The notes under the pieces: generated by a model | What the model was told of the DNA's origin: nothing | Databases searched by the model: none | The model's input: the letters and a program-made list of their open reading frames with translations, nothing else | From: Rhodococcus phenolicus | Lineage (GTDB): Bacteria; Actinomycetota; Actinomycetes; Mycobacteriales; Mycobacteriaceae | Assembly (NCBI RefSeq): GCF_001646785.1 | Contig: NZ_LRRH01000048.1 | Coordinates: 1 to 37,100, forward strand | Length of the DNA: 37,100 nt | Direction: 5' to 3' | In this document: positions 25,047-32,496 of the stretch, piece after piece | How the letters are laid out: the number at the start of each line of letters is the position of its first letter | Position numbering within the stretch: the stretch's first letter is position 1 | Made by a program: the position numbers and the translations under genes

Positions 25047-26750
25047 TCAGAACAGCGAGTACAACTGGGCGAGGGGCAACCGGTCGGCGGGAGCCGGCAC
25101 GATCCGTTCTCCCTCGATGTCGATCTCGAACGTCTCCGGGTCGATGTCGATACGCGGCAGCACGTCGTTGTTGCGCATCTGCGCCTTCCCGACCTCCCGG
25201 GTGTCACCCACCGCCACCAACGGCCGGCGCAGACCGAGCCGATCCGCCAGACCGTCCTCGATCGCGGCGGGTGCCACGAACGTCACCGACAACTCCGCGC
25301 CGATCGCATCGGCCAACGCCGGACGCTGCAACACCGGCTGCGGCGTCGGAATCGACGCGTTCGGATCGCCGAGCGCACCCCACACCAGACCCCCGCCCTT
25401 GAGCACCACACTGGGCCGCACCCCGAACAGCTTCGGCTCCCACAACACCAGATCCGCCATCTTCCCGACCTCCACCGAGCCGATGTGCGCATCCACCCCG
25501 TGCGCGATCGCCGGGTTGATCGTGTACTTCGCGACATACCGGCGAGCCCGCTCGTTGTCCGCCGGCAGCGCCGGCCCCAGCGAGCCGCGCCGTGCCTTCA
25601 TCACGTGCGCCACCTGCCACGTCCGGGTGATCACCTCCCCGATCCGGCCCATCGCCTGCGCATCCGACGACGTGATCGACATCGCGCCCATGTCGTGCAG
25701 CACGTCCTCCGCCGCGATCGTCGTCGCCCGGATCCGCGACTCCGCGAACGCCAGATCCTCGGGCACCTGCGGATTGAGGTGATGGCACACCATCAGCATG
25801 TCCAGATGCTCCGCGACCGTGTTCACCGTGTGCGGCAACGTCGGATTCGTCGACCCCGGAAGCACATAGGGCTCACCGGCCAACCGCATGATGTCCGGGG
25901 CGTGCCCACCACCGGCCCCCTCGGTGTGGAACGCGTGGATCGACCGGCCCCCGATCGCCCCGATCGTCGACTCCAGGAACCCCGCCTCGTTCAACGAATC
26001 CGAATGCAACGCAACCTGCAGACCCCATTCGTCGGCCGCGCGCAGCGCCGCATCCAGCGCCGCCGGCGTCGACCCCCAGTCCTCGTGCACCTTGTAGCCC
26101 GCGGCCCCGGCGAGAGCCTGCTCCGCGAGCCCGTCCATGCTCACCGTGTTGCCCTTGCCGAACAACAACACGTTGACCGGCAACGACTCCAGGCTCCGAT
26201 GGATCGTGCCCAGATGCCAGGCTCCCGGCGTCACCGTCGTCGCCTTCGTGCCCTCGGACGGCCCGGTGCCGCCACCGGCGATCGACGTGATACCCGTCGC
26301 GAGCGCCTCGTGGATCTGCGACGGCGAGATCAGATGCACATGCGTGTCGAACCCGCCGGCGGTGAGGATCCGGCCCTCACCGCTGATGATGTCCGTCGAC
26401 GGGCCGATCTGCAGATCGGGATGCACGCCGTCGGCGATGTCCGGGTTCCCGGCGCGCCCCAACGCCGTGATGCGCCCGTTCCGGATCCCCACATCCGCCC
26501 GGACCACACCCCACCAGTCCAGCACGATCGCATTGGTGATCACCGTGTCCGGCGCGCCCTGCGCGCGGGTCGTCGAACCCTGCGCCATCGATTCCCGGAT
26601 GGACTTGCCGCCACCGAACACCGCCTCCTCGCCGCCGGCGGTGCGGTCCTCCTCGATCTCGATCCACAGATCGGTGTCGCCCAGGCGCACCTGGTCACCG
26701 ACCGTGGGGCCGTAGATCGCGGCGTACCGCTCCCGTGAGATCCGCACCAT
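25047..26750 (-). CDS. ureC: Urease alpha subunit
   Basis: Catalytic subunit (567 residues, family-typical) that hydrolyses urea to ammonia and carbamate with two Ni2+ ions. All nickel and catalytic residues are visible: HVH at 137 and 139 ([12 protein letters not shown]), the Lys to be carbamylated at 220 and His222 ([10 protein letters not shown]), His249 (ALHSD), His275 ([12 protein letters not shown]), the flap His323 ([13 protein letters not shown]) and Asp363 (SSDAQAMGR). No truncation. The ATG at 26750 follows the ureB stop by 3 bases. The separate A, B and C subunits are of the bacterial three-polypeptide type. Confidence 0.98.
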   Translation of the reverse strand: MVRISRERYAAIYGPTVGDQVRLGDTDLWIEIEEDRTAGGEEAVFGGGKSIRESMAQGSTTRAQGAPDTVITNAIVLDWWGVVRADVGIRNGRITALGRAGNPDIADGVHPDLQIGPSTDIISGEGRILTAGGFDTHVHLISPSQIHEALATGITSIAGGGTGPSEGTKATTVTPGAWHLGTIHRSLESLPVNVLLFGKGNTVSMDGLAEQALAGAAGYKVHEDWGSTPAALDAALRAADEWGLQVALHSDSLNEAGFLESTIGAIGGRSIHAFHTEGAGGGHAPDIMRLAGEPYVLPGSTNPTLPHTVNTVAEHLDMLMVCHHLNPQVPEDLAFAESRIRATTIAAEDVLHDMGAMSITSSDAQAMGRIGEVITRTWQVAHVMKARRGSLGPALPADNERARRYVAKYTINPAIAHGVDAHIGSVEVGKMADLVLWEPKLFGVRPSVVLKGGGLVWGALGDPNASIPTPQPVLQRPALADAIGAELSVTFVAPAAIEDGLADRLGLRRPLVAVGDTREVGKAQMRNNDVLPRIDIDPETFEIDIEGERIVPAPADRLPLAQLYSLF

Positions 26751-26753
26751 CGG

Positions 26754-27122
26754 TCAGTCTCCGTTCTGCTCGGACGCCGAGCCGTCGAGTGCCCCGTCAT
26801 CGGGGACACCGATCACGATGCCGGGTACCCGCCGCGCCCCGCGCAGCGCGACCGCCTGCACGGTGCGGGACGCGCCCGGCTCGAAACGGTGGGAGGTGCC
26901 CGACGGAATGTCGAGGCGGAAACCGTGCGCGGCGGCCCGGTCGAATTCGAGTGCCGGATTCGCGTACGGCAGGTGCAGATGCGACCCGATCTGCACGGGA
27001 CGGTCGCCGGTGTTGACGACGACCAGCTCGAGCCGTTCGTCGGGGTCCCGGTCGGCGTTCAGTTCGATGCTGCCTTCGCGGACCCGGATCGCGCCGGGAC
27101 CGGACGTGTTCAGACCTGCCAT
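26754..27122 (-). CDS. ureB: Urease beta subunit
   Basis: A 122-residue structural subunit. Motifs: [79 protein letters not shown], the standard UreB core. The C-terminus has about 15 extra acidic residues ([15 protein letters not shown]). The ATG at 27122 comes 15 bases after the ureA stop and the ureC start follows 3 bases after its stop, so the three structural genes are cotranscribed. Confidence 0.96.
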   Translation of the reverse strand: MAGLNTSGPGAIRVREGSIELNADRDPDERLELVVVNTGDRPVQIGSHLHLPYANPALEFDRAAAHGFRLDIPSGTSHRFEPGASRTVQAVALRGARRVPGIVIGVPDDGALDGSASEQNGD

Positions 27123-27137
27123 GGACGGCTCCTCGGC

Positions 27138-27440
27138 TCAGGCGATGGGCTGATGGATGGTGACGAGCTTGCGGCCGTCCGGGAAGGTCGCCTCGACCTG
27201 GACGTCGGGAAGCATCTCGGCCACCCCGTCCATCACGTCGTCGCGGGTCAGGACCTCGCGTCCGGCGACCATCAGCTCGGCAACCGACAACCCGTCACGG
27301 GCGCGTTCGATCACCCAGTTGGTGAGCAACGCCGTCGTCTCCGGATAGTTGAGTTTCACACCGCGCGCATGCCGGTCCCGAGCGACCATCCCGGCGACGG
27401 CGAGCAGCAGTTTCTCCTGTTCGGAGGGCGTCAGATGCAT
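27138..27440 (-). CDS. ureA: Urease gamma subunit
   Basis: A 100-residue subunit of exactly the family length. It begins [50 protein letters not shown] and ends [25 protein letters not shown], both diagnostic. The ATG at 27440 is preceded by GAGGAGG with short spacing. First gene of ureABCFGD. No convincing -10/-35 pair is visible in the 106 bases up to the inverted repeat at 27547, so the promoter is not located. Confidence 0.97.
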   Translation of the reverse strand: MHLTPSEQEKLLLAVAGMVARDRHARGVKLNYPETTALLTNWVIERARDGLSVAELMVAGREVLTRDDVMDGVAEMLPDVQVEATFPDGRKLVTIHQPIA

Positions 27441-27546
27441 GGGGCCTCCTCGGTGACGGCGCAGCCTGTCCGGTACGTCCGGGTGCTTGTGCGCCAGCTT
27501 AGGCCGACCCATGTTTCGACCGCGTTTCGTCGGTGCGGCTCCGCCG

Positions 27547-27592
27547 CCGGTGTGCCTTTGTGGCGGTCGGAGGCCTCACAAAGGCACACCGG
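27547..27592 (-). terminator. 16-bp perfect stem-loop after soxR
   Basis: CCGGTGTGCCTTTGTG (27547-27562) is exactly complementary to 27577-27592; loop of 14 bases. It begins one base after the soxR stop codon. No T tract follows on the minus strand. It would insulate the ureA promoter from soxR transcription. Confidence 0.65.
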
Positions 27593-27593
27593 G

Positions 27594-28043
27594 TCAACGG
27601 TCGTGCAGATGCAGGCGGCGCGGGCCGGGACCCTGCTTGGCGAGGACGTCGCCGGGGTTCGCCAGGGGACAGCTCTTCAGGCTCAAACAGCCGCAGCCGA
27701 TGCAGCCCGAGAAGCTGTCGCGCAGCTCGGTCAACTCCTCGATGCGTTCGGTGAGCCGGTCGTGCCACCGCTGCGACAGCCGTGCCCAGTCCTCGGTGGT
27801 GGGCACCCGACTGTCCGGCAACGAGTCGAGCGCGTCGCGGATCTCGTCCAGGGACACCCCGACACCCTGGGCGACGCGGATGAACGCGACCCGTCGCAGC
27901 GTGTCCCGCCGGTACCGGCGCTGATTACCCGTGGTGCGGCGGCTGCTGATCAGGCCGCGCGACTCGTAGTAGTGCAGCGCCGAGACCGCGACGCCGGAAC
28001 GTTCGGACAACTGCCCGGGCGTCAGCCACACGGACGCGGTCAT
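27594..28043 (-). CDS. soxR: Redox-sensitive MerR-type regulator SoxR
   Basis: A 149-residue MerR-family activator with a [2Fe-2S] cluster that responds to redox-cycling compounds. The DNA-binding domain LTPGQLSERSGVAVSALHYYESRGLISSRRTTGNQRRYRRDTLRRVAFIRVAQGVGVSLDEI is followed by a dimerisation helix and the cluster motif CIGCGCLSLKSC (CxxCxCx5C). The ATG at 28043 has AGGA 8 bases upstream; a GTG at 28049 is possible but poorly spaced. In actinobacteria SoxR usually responds to endogenous redox-active metabolites. I see no clear SoxR operator in the 110 bases that separate it from the divergent pseudogene. Confidence 0.93.
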   Translation of the reverse strand: MTASVWLTPGQLSERSGVAVSALHYYESRGLISSRRTTGNQRRYRRDTLRRVAFIRVAQGVGVSLDEIRDALDSLPDSRVPTTEDWARLSQRWHDRLTERIEELTELRDSFSGCIGCGCLSLKSCPLANPGDVLAKQGPGPRRLHLHDR

Positions 28044-28153
28044 CGGCACCGTCCTGGAGGTCGAGGAAGCGAAATCGGATCATCTGCGCTGCACAGTACC
28101 GACATCTCGGAGATTCTGGACGACGGCACCACTCGCGCTTCCTCGAGGCTCCT

Positions 28154-28612
28154 GTGAACGACGACACCCCCCCGAGCGCCTCGTCCGCCGCTACCGGCGC
28201 GGCCGCGCGCATCACCTGGAGAGCACCGTGATGAGCGTGCTGGCCCGGGTCGGCGTCGTACCGCACTCGTACCTGCTCACGACCGTCGGGAGGCGCACCG
28301 GCCGATCGCGATCGAACCCCGTCACCGTCGTCGAACACGACGGGCACCTGTGGCTGGTCGCACCGTACGGCGCCGTGCCGTGGGTGCACAACGCGCGTGC
28401 GGCCGGTCGGGTGGAGTTGACCCGACGATTCGCCACCCGGCCCTACACCGTCGACGAGGCGTGCGCGTGTCGCCGGCCCCGTTCTCGAGAAGTAGGTGGC
28501 GGTCGCGTCGGCCACCCGCAGCTATTTCCGGGCGGCACCCGATGCGCCCGCCGGAGCGTTCGAGGCCGAAGCCGACCTGCATCCCGTTTTCCGGCTCACC
28601 GGGACCCGGTGA
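28154..28612 (+). pseudogene. Broken nitroreductase-family (DDN/deazaflavin-dependent-type) gene
   Basis: The middle segment in one frame, MSVLARVGVVPHSYLLTTVGRRTGRSRSNPVTVVEHDGHLWLVAPYGAVPWVHNARAAGRVELTRR, is typical of F420-binding nitroreductase-family proteins. The family's C-terminus continues in another frame (PVLEK-stop-VAVASATRSYFRAAPDAPAGAFEAEADLHPVFRLTG), so there is a frameshift near 28460-28480. In that frame a TAG at 28493-28495 replaces the expected Tyr codon. The 5' end is also off: GTG 28154 would join the conserved frame only if the C7 run at 28167-28173 had eight Cs. Two or three independent lesions argue for real decay rather than one sequencing error. It lies divergently from soxR. 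Confidence 0.75.
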
Positions 28613-28661
28613 GCCGTCGGCGACGCGGCGACCGCGGCCGAGGGGAGTGCTCCCAGGTGAT

Positions 28662-28672
28662 GTCACTGTGAC
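28662..28672 (-). repeat. GTCACAGTGAC palindromic motif, copy 1 (minus orientation)
   Basis: Read on the minus strand it has AATTC before the palindrome and ATCAC-CTGGG after it, which matches the flanks of copies 2 and 3. It is left of dif and points away from it. Confidence 0.55.
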
Positions 28673-28878
28673 GAATTGTGTCGCGGCAGGGCCCGGGGAG
28701 TGCGCAGGGGTCGTGTGGATCGGGTGGCCGAAAAGGGGAGCTCGGCGATGTGCGCACGGGGTCCGTCGGGCTCGGGGATCGATCCTCCGAGTCGTTCGCG
28801 GTGCTTGCGTGGCGGACCGTCGAGCAGGAGGCTGCGCGGTGGTGGAGAATCAACGAAAAGGGAAGTGCTACAACAGAA

Positions 28879-28906
28879 TTGATGGATAACGGTGATTATC
28901 CATCAT
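28879..28906. repeat. Palindrome with Xer-site geometry
   Basis: TTGATGGATAA (28879-28889), a 6-base centre CGGTGA (28890-28895) and TTATCCATCAT (28896-28906). The inner ATAA/TTAT bases and the 11-6-11 spacing are as in dif sites, and ten base pairs of the arms are perfectly symmetric. The outer arms differ from the dif candidate 368 bases away. It could be a second recombination site or an ordinary operator. Confidence 0.4.
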
Positions 28907-29273
28907 TGTGGTGGAGGGGTCCCGCGGCGCGAGTGGGGGCGGGTGGAGTTTGCGCGACCGCTCGGGGCCGCGATCCATGTGGGTCGTGCACCCGTGCATG
29001 GCAACGACGACATACGCGGTGTGGCTGTGCAACCGTCGTTCACGACGGGTGCACGCATGCTGTGGGGTCCGATGTGAGGCGCACGGGTGGCGTCCCGGGT
29101 CGGCGCCGGAGCCGGAATCGTCGGCCGGGCCGGGACCGGAGATTGCGGCGGGCCTCGGGCCGAGTGTCGCCCGGTCGTTCAAGCCAGGCTCATCGTGATG
29201 CGCGGCGCGTGGGTGTCCCGGTGTCGTTCCGGACCACCATCGCGGCGTGGTCGGGAAGGCCCGAATCTCCACT

Positions 29274-29301
29274 ACTTGACATAATGTAGATTATCGGCAA
29301 T
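29274..29301 (-). other. dif: Putative chromosomal dif site (XerCD recombination site)
   Basis: On the minus strand: XerC-type arm ATTGCCGATAA (29291-29301), centre TCTACA (29285-29290), XerD-type arm TTATGTCAAGT (29274-29284). Compared with the actinobacterial dif consensus as I remember it (CCGATAAT, two variable bases, ACATTATGTCAAGT), 26 of 28 positions agree; the two mismatches are in the outer XerC arm. The E. coli site shares ATAA-N6-TTATGT. It lies in a noncoding AT-rich island. A dif site marks the terminus, where XerC, XerD and FtsK resolve chromosome dimers. Confidence 0.87.
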
Positions 29302-29393
29302 TTGGATATAGGCCTCGAACTGGGGTCTTGCCGACTTTGCCGGACGCCGGTCTCGCGCCCGTGTGCGGCATGCCGCCGTTCGTTGACTCCGTC

Positions 29394-29421
29394 GTTGCGC
29401 GTTGCGCGTTGCGCGTTGCGC
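29394..29421 (+). repeat. Tandem heptamer repeat, four copies of GTTGCGC
   Basis: Four perfect consecutive copies of GTTGCGC (28 bases) with no partial copy on the left. A 7-base unit in noncoding DNA 93 bases from dif could vary in copy number by slippage. No coding frame uses it. Confidence 0.8.
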
Positions 29422-29612
29422 TCGATCGTCGGATGCCATACGTGTCGTTCCGTTCTCGATGTACCGCCTCGGCACGCTGCGCGTCGCGGCCCTGCGGCCG
29501 GCCCGCAGCTCCGAACCGGCCGGGTCCGCGCCGGTCCGTCTTCGCGGCTGCCGGGTTCAGCCGGGTCCGTCGCCTCGTCCCCTCTCTGCGGCTCGTCGGC
29601 AACCCTAAATTT

Positions 29613-29623
29613 GTCACAGTGAC
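29613..29623 (+). repeat. GTCACAGTGAC palindromic motif, copy 2
   Basis: Flanked by AAATTT on the left and, 8 bases to the right, by CTGGG. The upstream 80 bases (GTCTTCGCGGC, a CCCCTCT block) loosely resemble those of copy 3. Confidence 0.55.
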
Positions 29624-29859
29624 GTTTTGCGCTGGGTGTTGGATGATGCCCGAACGATCCGGCCTGTGCAGGTCCGTCGCCGGCGTCGGACTCGTCGGCG
29701 CGACAATGGCTGTGCGGGATCGGAGGTCGGCGGTGGCGCAACCACGGCGCGCGATTCGGATCGGTCTTCGCGGCGTCCGGCGCGGAACCCGGAGTGCCGG
29801 AATGCGAATCGTGACCCGACTCCCCTCTTTCGCCGGTACCCCCGGCGGCGGGTCAAATT

Positions 29860-29870
29860 GTCACAGTGAC
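29860..29870 (+). repeat. GTCACAGTGAC palindromic motif, copy 3
   Basis: Flanked by CAAATT on the left and, 9 bases to the right, by CTGGG. Same orientation as copy 2, 247 bases further right. It ends 59 bases before the stop codon of the HNH gene, so it might also lie in that gene's 3' region. Confidence 0.55.
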
Positions 29871-29929
29871 GTAATTGAACTGGGCACCGGTGCGACTCAC
29901 CCGGTCTGTACCGCGACGCTCGTCCCGGT

Positions 29930-30295
29930 TCACGAGGGCCGTCGCAGGCGCCGCAGCTGGCCGGCCAGATACTGTCGTGCGCGCCGGTGGCCGCCTCCGC
30001 TGGCGAGTTCGGCGGCGAGTTCCTCGAGGAGCCGCGTGACCAGGTGCTCGTCGGGGGCCCATCCGTCGTGACGCCGGCATCGGTCGAGCCAGGCGGCCGG
30101 GCCGGTGTGGCCGCGGTCGGCGTTGCAGCGCGGGCAGGCGGCGGCCTCGTTGGTGACGGTGCTCGGGCCACCCTTGAGCCGCGGCACGAGGTGTTCGGTG
30201 GTGGGTGGGATCAGGCGGCCGAAGCTGCGGCCGCACCACAGGCAGCGGCCGTCCTGCCGGTCGACGGCGATCGAGAGTCTGGCGGCGCGATCCAC
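29930..30295 (-). CDS. HNH endonuclease-type zinc-finger protein
   Basis: A 121-residue protein with a small HNH nuclease core: CLWCGRSF, TTEHLVPRLKGGPSTVTNEAAACPRCNADRGH, in which two CxxC pairs hold zinc and EHLVPR...N...R is the beta-beta-alpha metal site. The rest is helical and basic. The only standard start is GTG 30295. However, the frame upstream (NLRLADGTAFGHHRQ) reads like coding sequence continuing to near the end of the DUF1254 gene, with no ATG, GTG or TTG. Translation may begin at CTG 30331 or another unusual codon, or the native N-terminus was lost. It lies 56 bases downstream of the DUF1254 stop on the same strand. The target is unknown. Confidence 0.75.
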   Translation of the reverse strand: MDRAARLSIAVDRQDGRCLWCGRSFGRLIPPTTEHLVPRLKGGPSTVTNEAAACPRCNADRGHTGPAAWLDRCRRHDGWAPDEHLVTRLLEELAAELASGGGHRRARQYLAGQLRRLRRPS

Positions 30296-30350
30296 CTGTC
30301 GATGGTGACCGAACGCGGTGCCGTCCGCCAGGCGGAGGTTGTCGGTGAGG

Positions 30351-31769
30351 CTAGCCGACTTCGTCGAGTTCGCTGGGCCGCCAGAGCTTGTCGAACCACG
30401 GCTGTAGCGGGCCGTAGAGCCGCAGCATCGGGAACCAGCTCTTGCCGGGAACGGTCTGGATCCAGTTCTGTTCCTTGCCGGCGGGTGCGGTGGGGCCGAA
30501 CCAGAGCACGATCGATCCGTCGGACTCTTCCTCGACCGTGCCGCTGAGGCTCATCAGGCTCGGATAGGGATTGTCGGTCTGCAGAAGGGATCTGGTCTGG
30601 GTGTCGTAGATGTCGACGGACCAGAAGTTCTTCGTCGGCGGGTTCGGGGGCAGGGTCAGCCGATAGGTCCTGCTGCCGTCCAAGATCCGGCCGGTGGAGT
30701 CCTCCGCGGTGTAGGCGTAAGCCGATCCGGCACCGACCTGGGCGTGCGCCATCGCGGGGGTGATCACGGTGGCGAAGTAGTGGTATTGCGTGCGTGCGTC
30801 GAGCAGACGGGCGTGGTTGTGCAGGAACTCGTAGCTGCCGCCGATGAAGGCTTCCTTCCACGAGGAACCCTCGAACACGAACGCCTCGGGATTGCGCGGG
30901 AAATACACCAGTGCGCGGCTCATGCCGGCCGCGGTCTTCGCCGCCGCATCGAGGATGTCCCGTAGTCGCTCGTCGGGCGCGAACCGCTTCCCGTGCTCGA
31001 TGCCGATGGCGGCGAGCTGCCCGGCGCGCTCGGGGTCGAGGGATCCCGGTGGTTCCTCCTGGACGAGTTCGGCGACCTCGTCGAAGAAGGATGCGTCGTT
31101 GGCATGCACGGTGTTGAAGATCTTGTCCGCGACGTTGACGAAGCTCAGCTGTGGTGGGTTGCCCGCGTCGCTCAACCGGTAGACGCGGGTCTGTTTGATC
31201 GCGTCGACCCCCCCGAGCGCGCGGAAGACCGCCCAGAGGGTGTAAGTGGTCGGCCGATAGACGAAGTAGCCGTCGGGGACATCGCCGTCGAAATCCGGCG
31301 GAAGGTAGAGGTACTTGCCGCCCGCCCCTTTGTCGGGCCCGGCGAGCCCCATGTCCGCCACGTACCGGAACCAGAAGTCGTCCACCACACACAGCGAATC
31401 GGTGGGTGGTTCCACGACCACCGGGCCCTCGCGCAGGTCGAGGAACATCGTCGCGTAGGTGGTCTCGGTGTTCGGTGTGAGGAAGAAGCTCCCGGAGTTC
31501 GCCCGCGGCTCGGTGTAGGCCATCGTGCCCAGTCCGTCGATGCCGACGCTGCGCAGTCCCCTGCGCATCGCCACCAGTGACGCGCCCGGCACGGCGTTGA
31601 GGAACACCTCGACGCCGCGGAGGAAGTCGAGTCCGTCGTAGAGCGTGCGGACCGAGCCGGGAAGCGGGACGCCGTCGAAGAAGTCGAACGAACCGATCGG
31701 GGTGTCCACGCGGTCTGGGACGCCGACGGTGGCCAGAGCGTCGGCCAGCGGATGATCGTTGTGGTTCAC
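30351..31769 (-). CDS. DUF1254/DUF1214-domain protein
   Basis: A 472-residue protein of unknown function. The N-terminal half has the DUF1254 pattern (TPNTETTYATMFLDLREGPVVVEPPTDSLCVVDDFWFRYVADMG) and the C-terminal part the DUF1214 pattern (AYTAEDSTGRILDGSRTYRLTLPPNPPTKNFWSVDIYDTQTRSLLQTDNPYPSLMSLSG...ESDGSIVLWFGPTAPAGKEQNWIQTVPGKSWFPMLRLYGPLQPWFDK). These double-jelly-roll-like proteins are widespread in soil bacteria. I choose GTG 31769, with GGGAGA just upstream; an ATG at 31841 adds 24 residues. No signal peptide is visible, although many homologues are exported. Probably cotranscribed with the HNH gene. Confidence 0.85.
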   Translation of the reverse strand: MNHNDHPLADALATVGVPDRVDTPIGSFDFFDGVPLPGSVRTLYDGLDFLRGVEVFLNAVPGASLVAMRRGLRSVGIDGLGTMAYTEPRANSGSFFLTPNTETTYATMFLDLREGPVVVEPPTDSLCVVDDFWFRYVADMGLAGPDKGAGGKYLYLPPDFDGDVPDGYFVYRPTTYTLWAVFRALGGVDAIKQTRVYRLSDAGNPPQLSFVNVADKIFNTVHANDASFFDEVAELVQEEPPGSLDPERAGQLAAIGIEHGKRFAPDERLRDILDAAAKTAAGMSRALVYFPRNPEAFVFEGSSWKEAFIGGSYEFLHNHARLLDARTQYHYFATVITPAMAHAQVGAGSAYAYTAEDSTGRILDGSRTYRLTLPPNPPTKNFWSVDIYDTQTRSLLQTDNPYPSLMSLSGTVEEESDGSIVLWFGPTAPAGKEQNWIQTVPGKSWFPMLRLYGPLQPWFDKLWRPSELDEVG

Positions 31770-31967
31770 GTCGTCTCCCGTTCGGTGGATCGTGGAGGTT
31801 CGCCGCCCGGAACTCGTCGTGCGTCCGCCGACCTCTGTCATGTCCCGACCGTCGGCTCGTCCCGAACGTTGACAACGCAAGGATCGTACCCAGCCATCAC
31901 CGCGTCGGTCGGTCGTTTCGGTGCCGACGGTGCCGCGGGTTCGTCGGGAGTCGGTCCGGGTCGGGTC

Positions 31968-31995
31968 GTTCGACCCTCCTCGCGTGTGGTCGAAC
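31968..31995 (+). promoter_or_regulatory. Inverted repeat upstream of the VOC gene
   Basis: GTTCGAC (31968-31974) and GTCGAAC (31989-31995) are perfect inverted arms 14 bases apart, just before a TACGCT element (32001-32006) that could be the -10 of the VOC gene. A dimeric regulator could bind here; none is identified. Confidence 0.35.
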
Positions 31996-32037
31996 AGCGT
32001 TACGCTGGGCGCACTTTCACCGAAGGAGGGCTTGTCC

Positions 32038-32391
32038 GTGAGTGATCACGAAGTGAAGATGATCGTGCTGTCGACCGACGATCTCGACGAATCGATCAAG
32101 TTCTACAGCGACACCCTGGGGATGGCGCTCAAATTCCGCGACGGCACACATTTCGCCGCGCTCGACGGTGGTGGAGTGAGCCTCGCGCTCGCGACCGCGG
32201 TCGATCATCCCATCCACGGCCAGGTGGTCGTCGGGATCAAGACCGCCGATGTGGATGCCGCGGCGAAGGCCATCGAGGACGCCGGCGGCGGCATCGTGAA
32301 GGGCCCGTACGACGATGCGCACGAGCGTCGCGCGGTGGTGTACGACAACAAGGGCAACGGCCTGGTGTTCTACAGCCCGCTGAAGCACTGA
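32038..32391 (+). CDS. VOC-superfamily (glyoxalase/dioxygenase-fold) protein
   Basis: A 117-residue single-domain protein with the VOC beta-alpha-beta pattern: MIVLSTDDLDESIKFYSDTLGMALKFRDGTHFAAL...VVVGIKTADVDAAAKAIEDAGGGIVKGPYDDAHERRAVVYDNKGNGLVFYSP. Members include glyoxalase I, extradiol dioxygenases and antibiotic-binding proteins. The substrate cannot be decided. The start is GTG 32038, with AAGGAGG 8 bases upstream. Monocistronic by context. Confidence 0.85.
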   Translation: MSDHEVKMIVLSTDDLDESIKFYSDTLGMALKFRDGTHFAALDGGGVSLALATAVDHPIHGQVVVGIKTADVDAAAKAIEDAGGGIVKGPYDDAHERRAVVYDNKGNGLVFYSPLKH

Positions 32392-32457
32392 CACGTGTGC
32401 GCCCTCCCGGCTCCGTCACCTGCACGGATCGGCAGGGTGCACACGTTGTTGCACTGC

Positions 32458-32482
32458 GCTACGATCGGTAGCAGTCTGCTAC
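32458..32482 (+). promoter_or_regulatory. Phased half-sites in the toxin-antitoxin promoter
   Basis: GCTAC (32458-32462), GTAGC (32468-32472) and GCTAC (32478-32482) recur exactly every 10 bases with alternating orientation, which gives two overlapping palindromes one helical turn apart. They end 14 bases before the antitoxin ATG, and a TACGAT -10-like box (32460-32465) lies inside. Cooperative binding of antitoxin dimers, as in other autoregulated toxin-antitoxin operons, is likely. Confidence 0.6.
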
Positions 32483-32496
32483 AACTGGAGGTCGTG

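Larger units (their letters stand above)
28613..29929. other. 1.3-kb intergenic region around the putative dif site
   Basis: No open frame here looks like a protein: the candidates are arginine/serine-rich shadows without ribosome sites. The stretch instead holds short sequence elements listed separately: a dif-like site, a second 11-6-11 palindrome, three copies of a GTCACAGTGAC motif and a heptamer repeat. Its AT-rich islands (28870-28910, 29274-29310, 29605-29630, 29853-29880) contrast with the GC-rich surroundings. No tRNA or rRNA was recognised. Confidence 0.6.

Noticed and set aside
28050-28150. SoxR operator between soxR and the pseudogene
   Set aside because: No CCTCAAG-type inverted repeat was found. 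CCTGGAGGTCGAGG is only a vague resemblance.
28678-29289. 203-codon plus-strand frame in the terminus intergenic region
   Set aside because: No ribosome site, no recognisable domain, biased towards Gly/Arg/Ser, and it runs through the palindrome and into the dif site.
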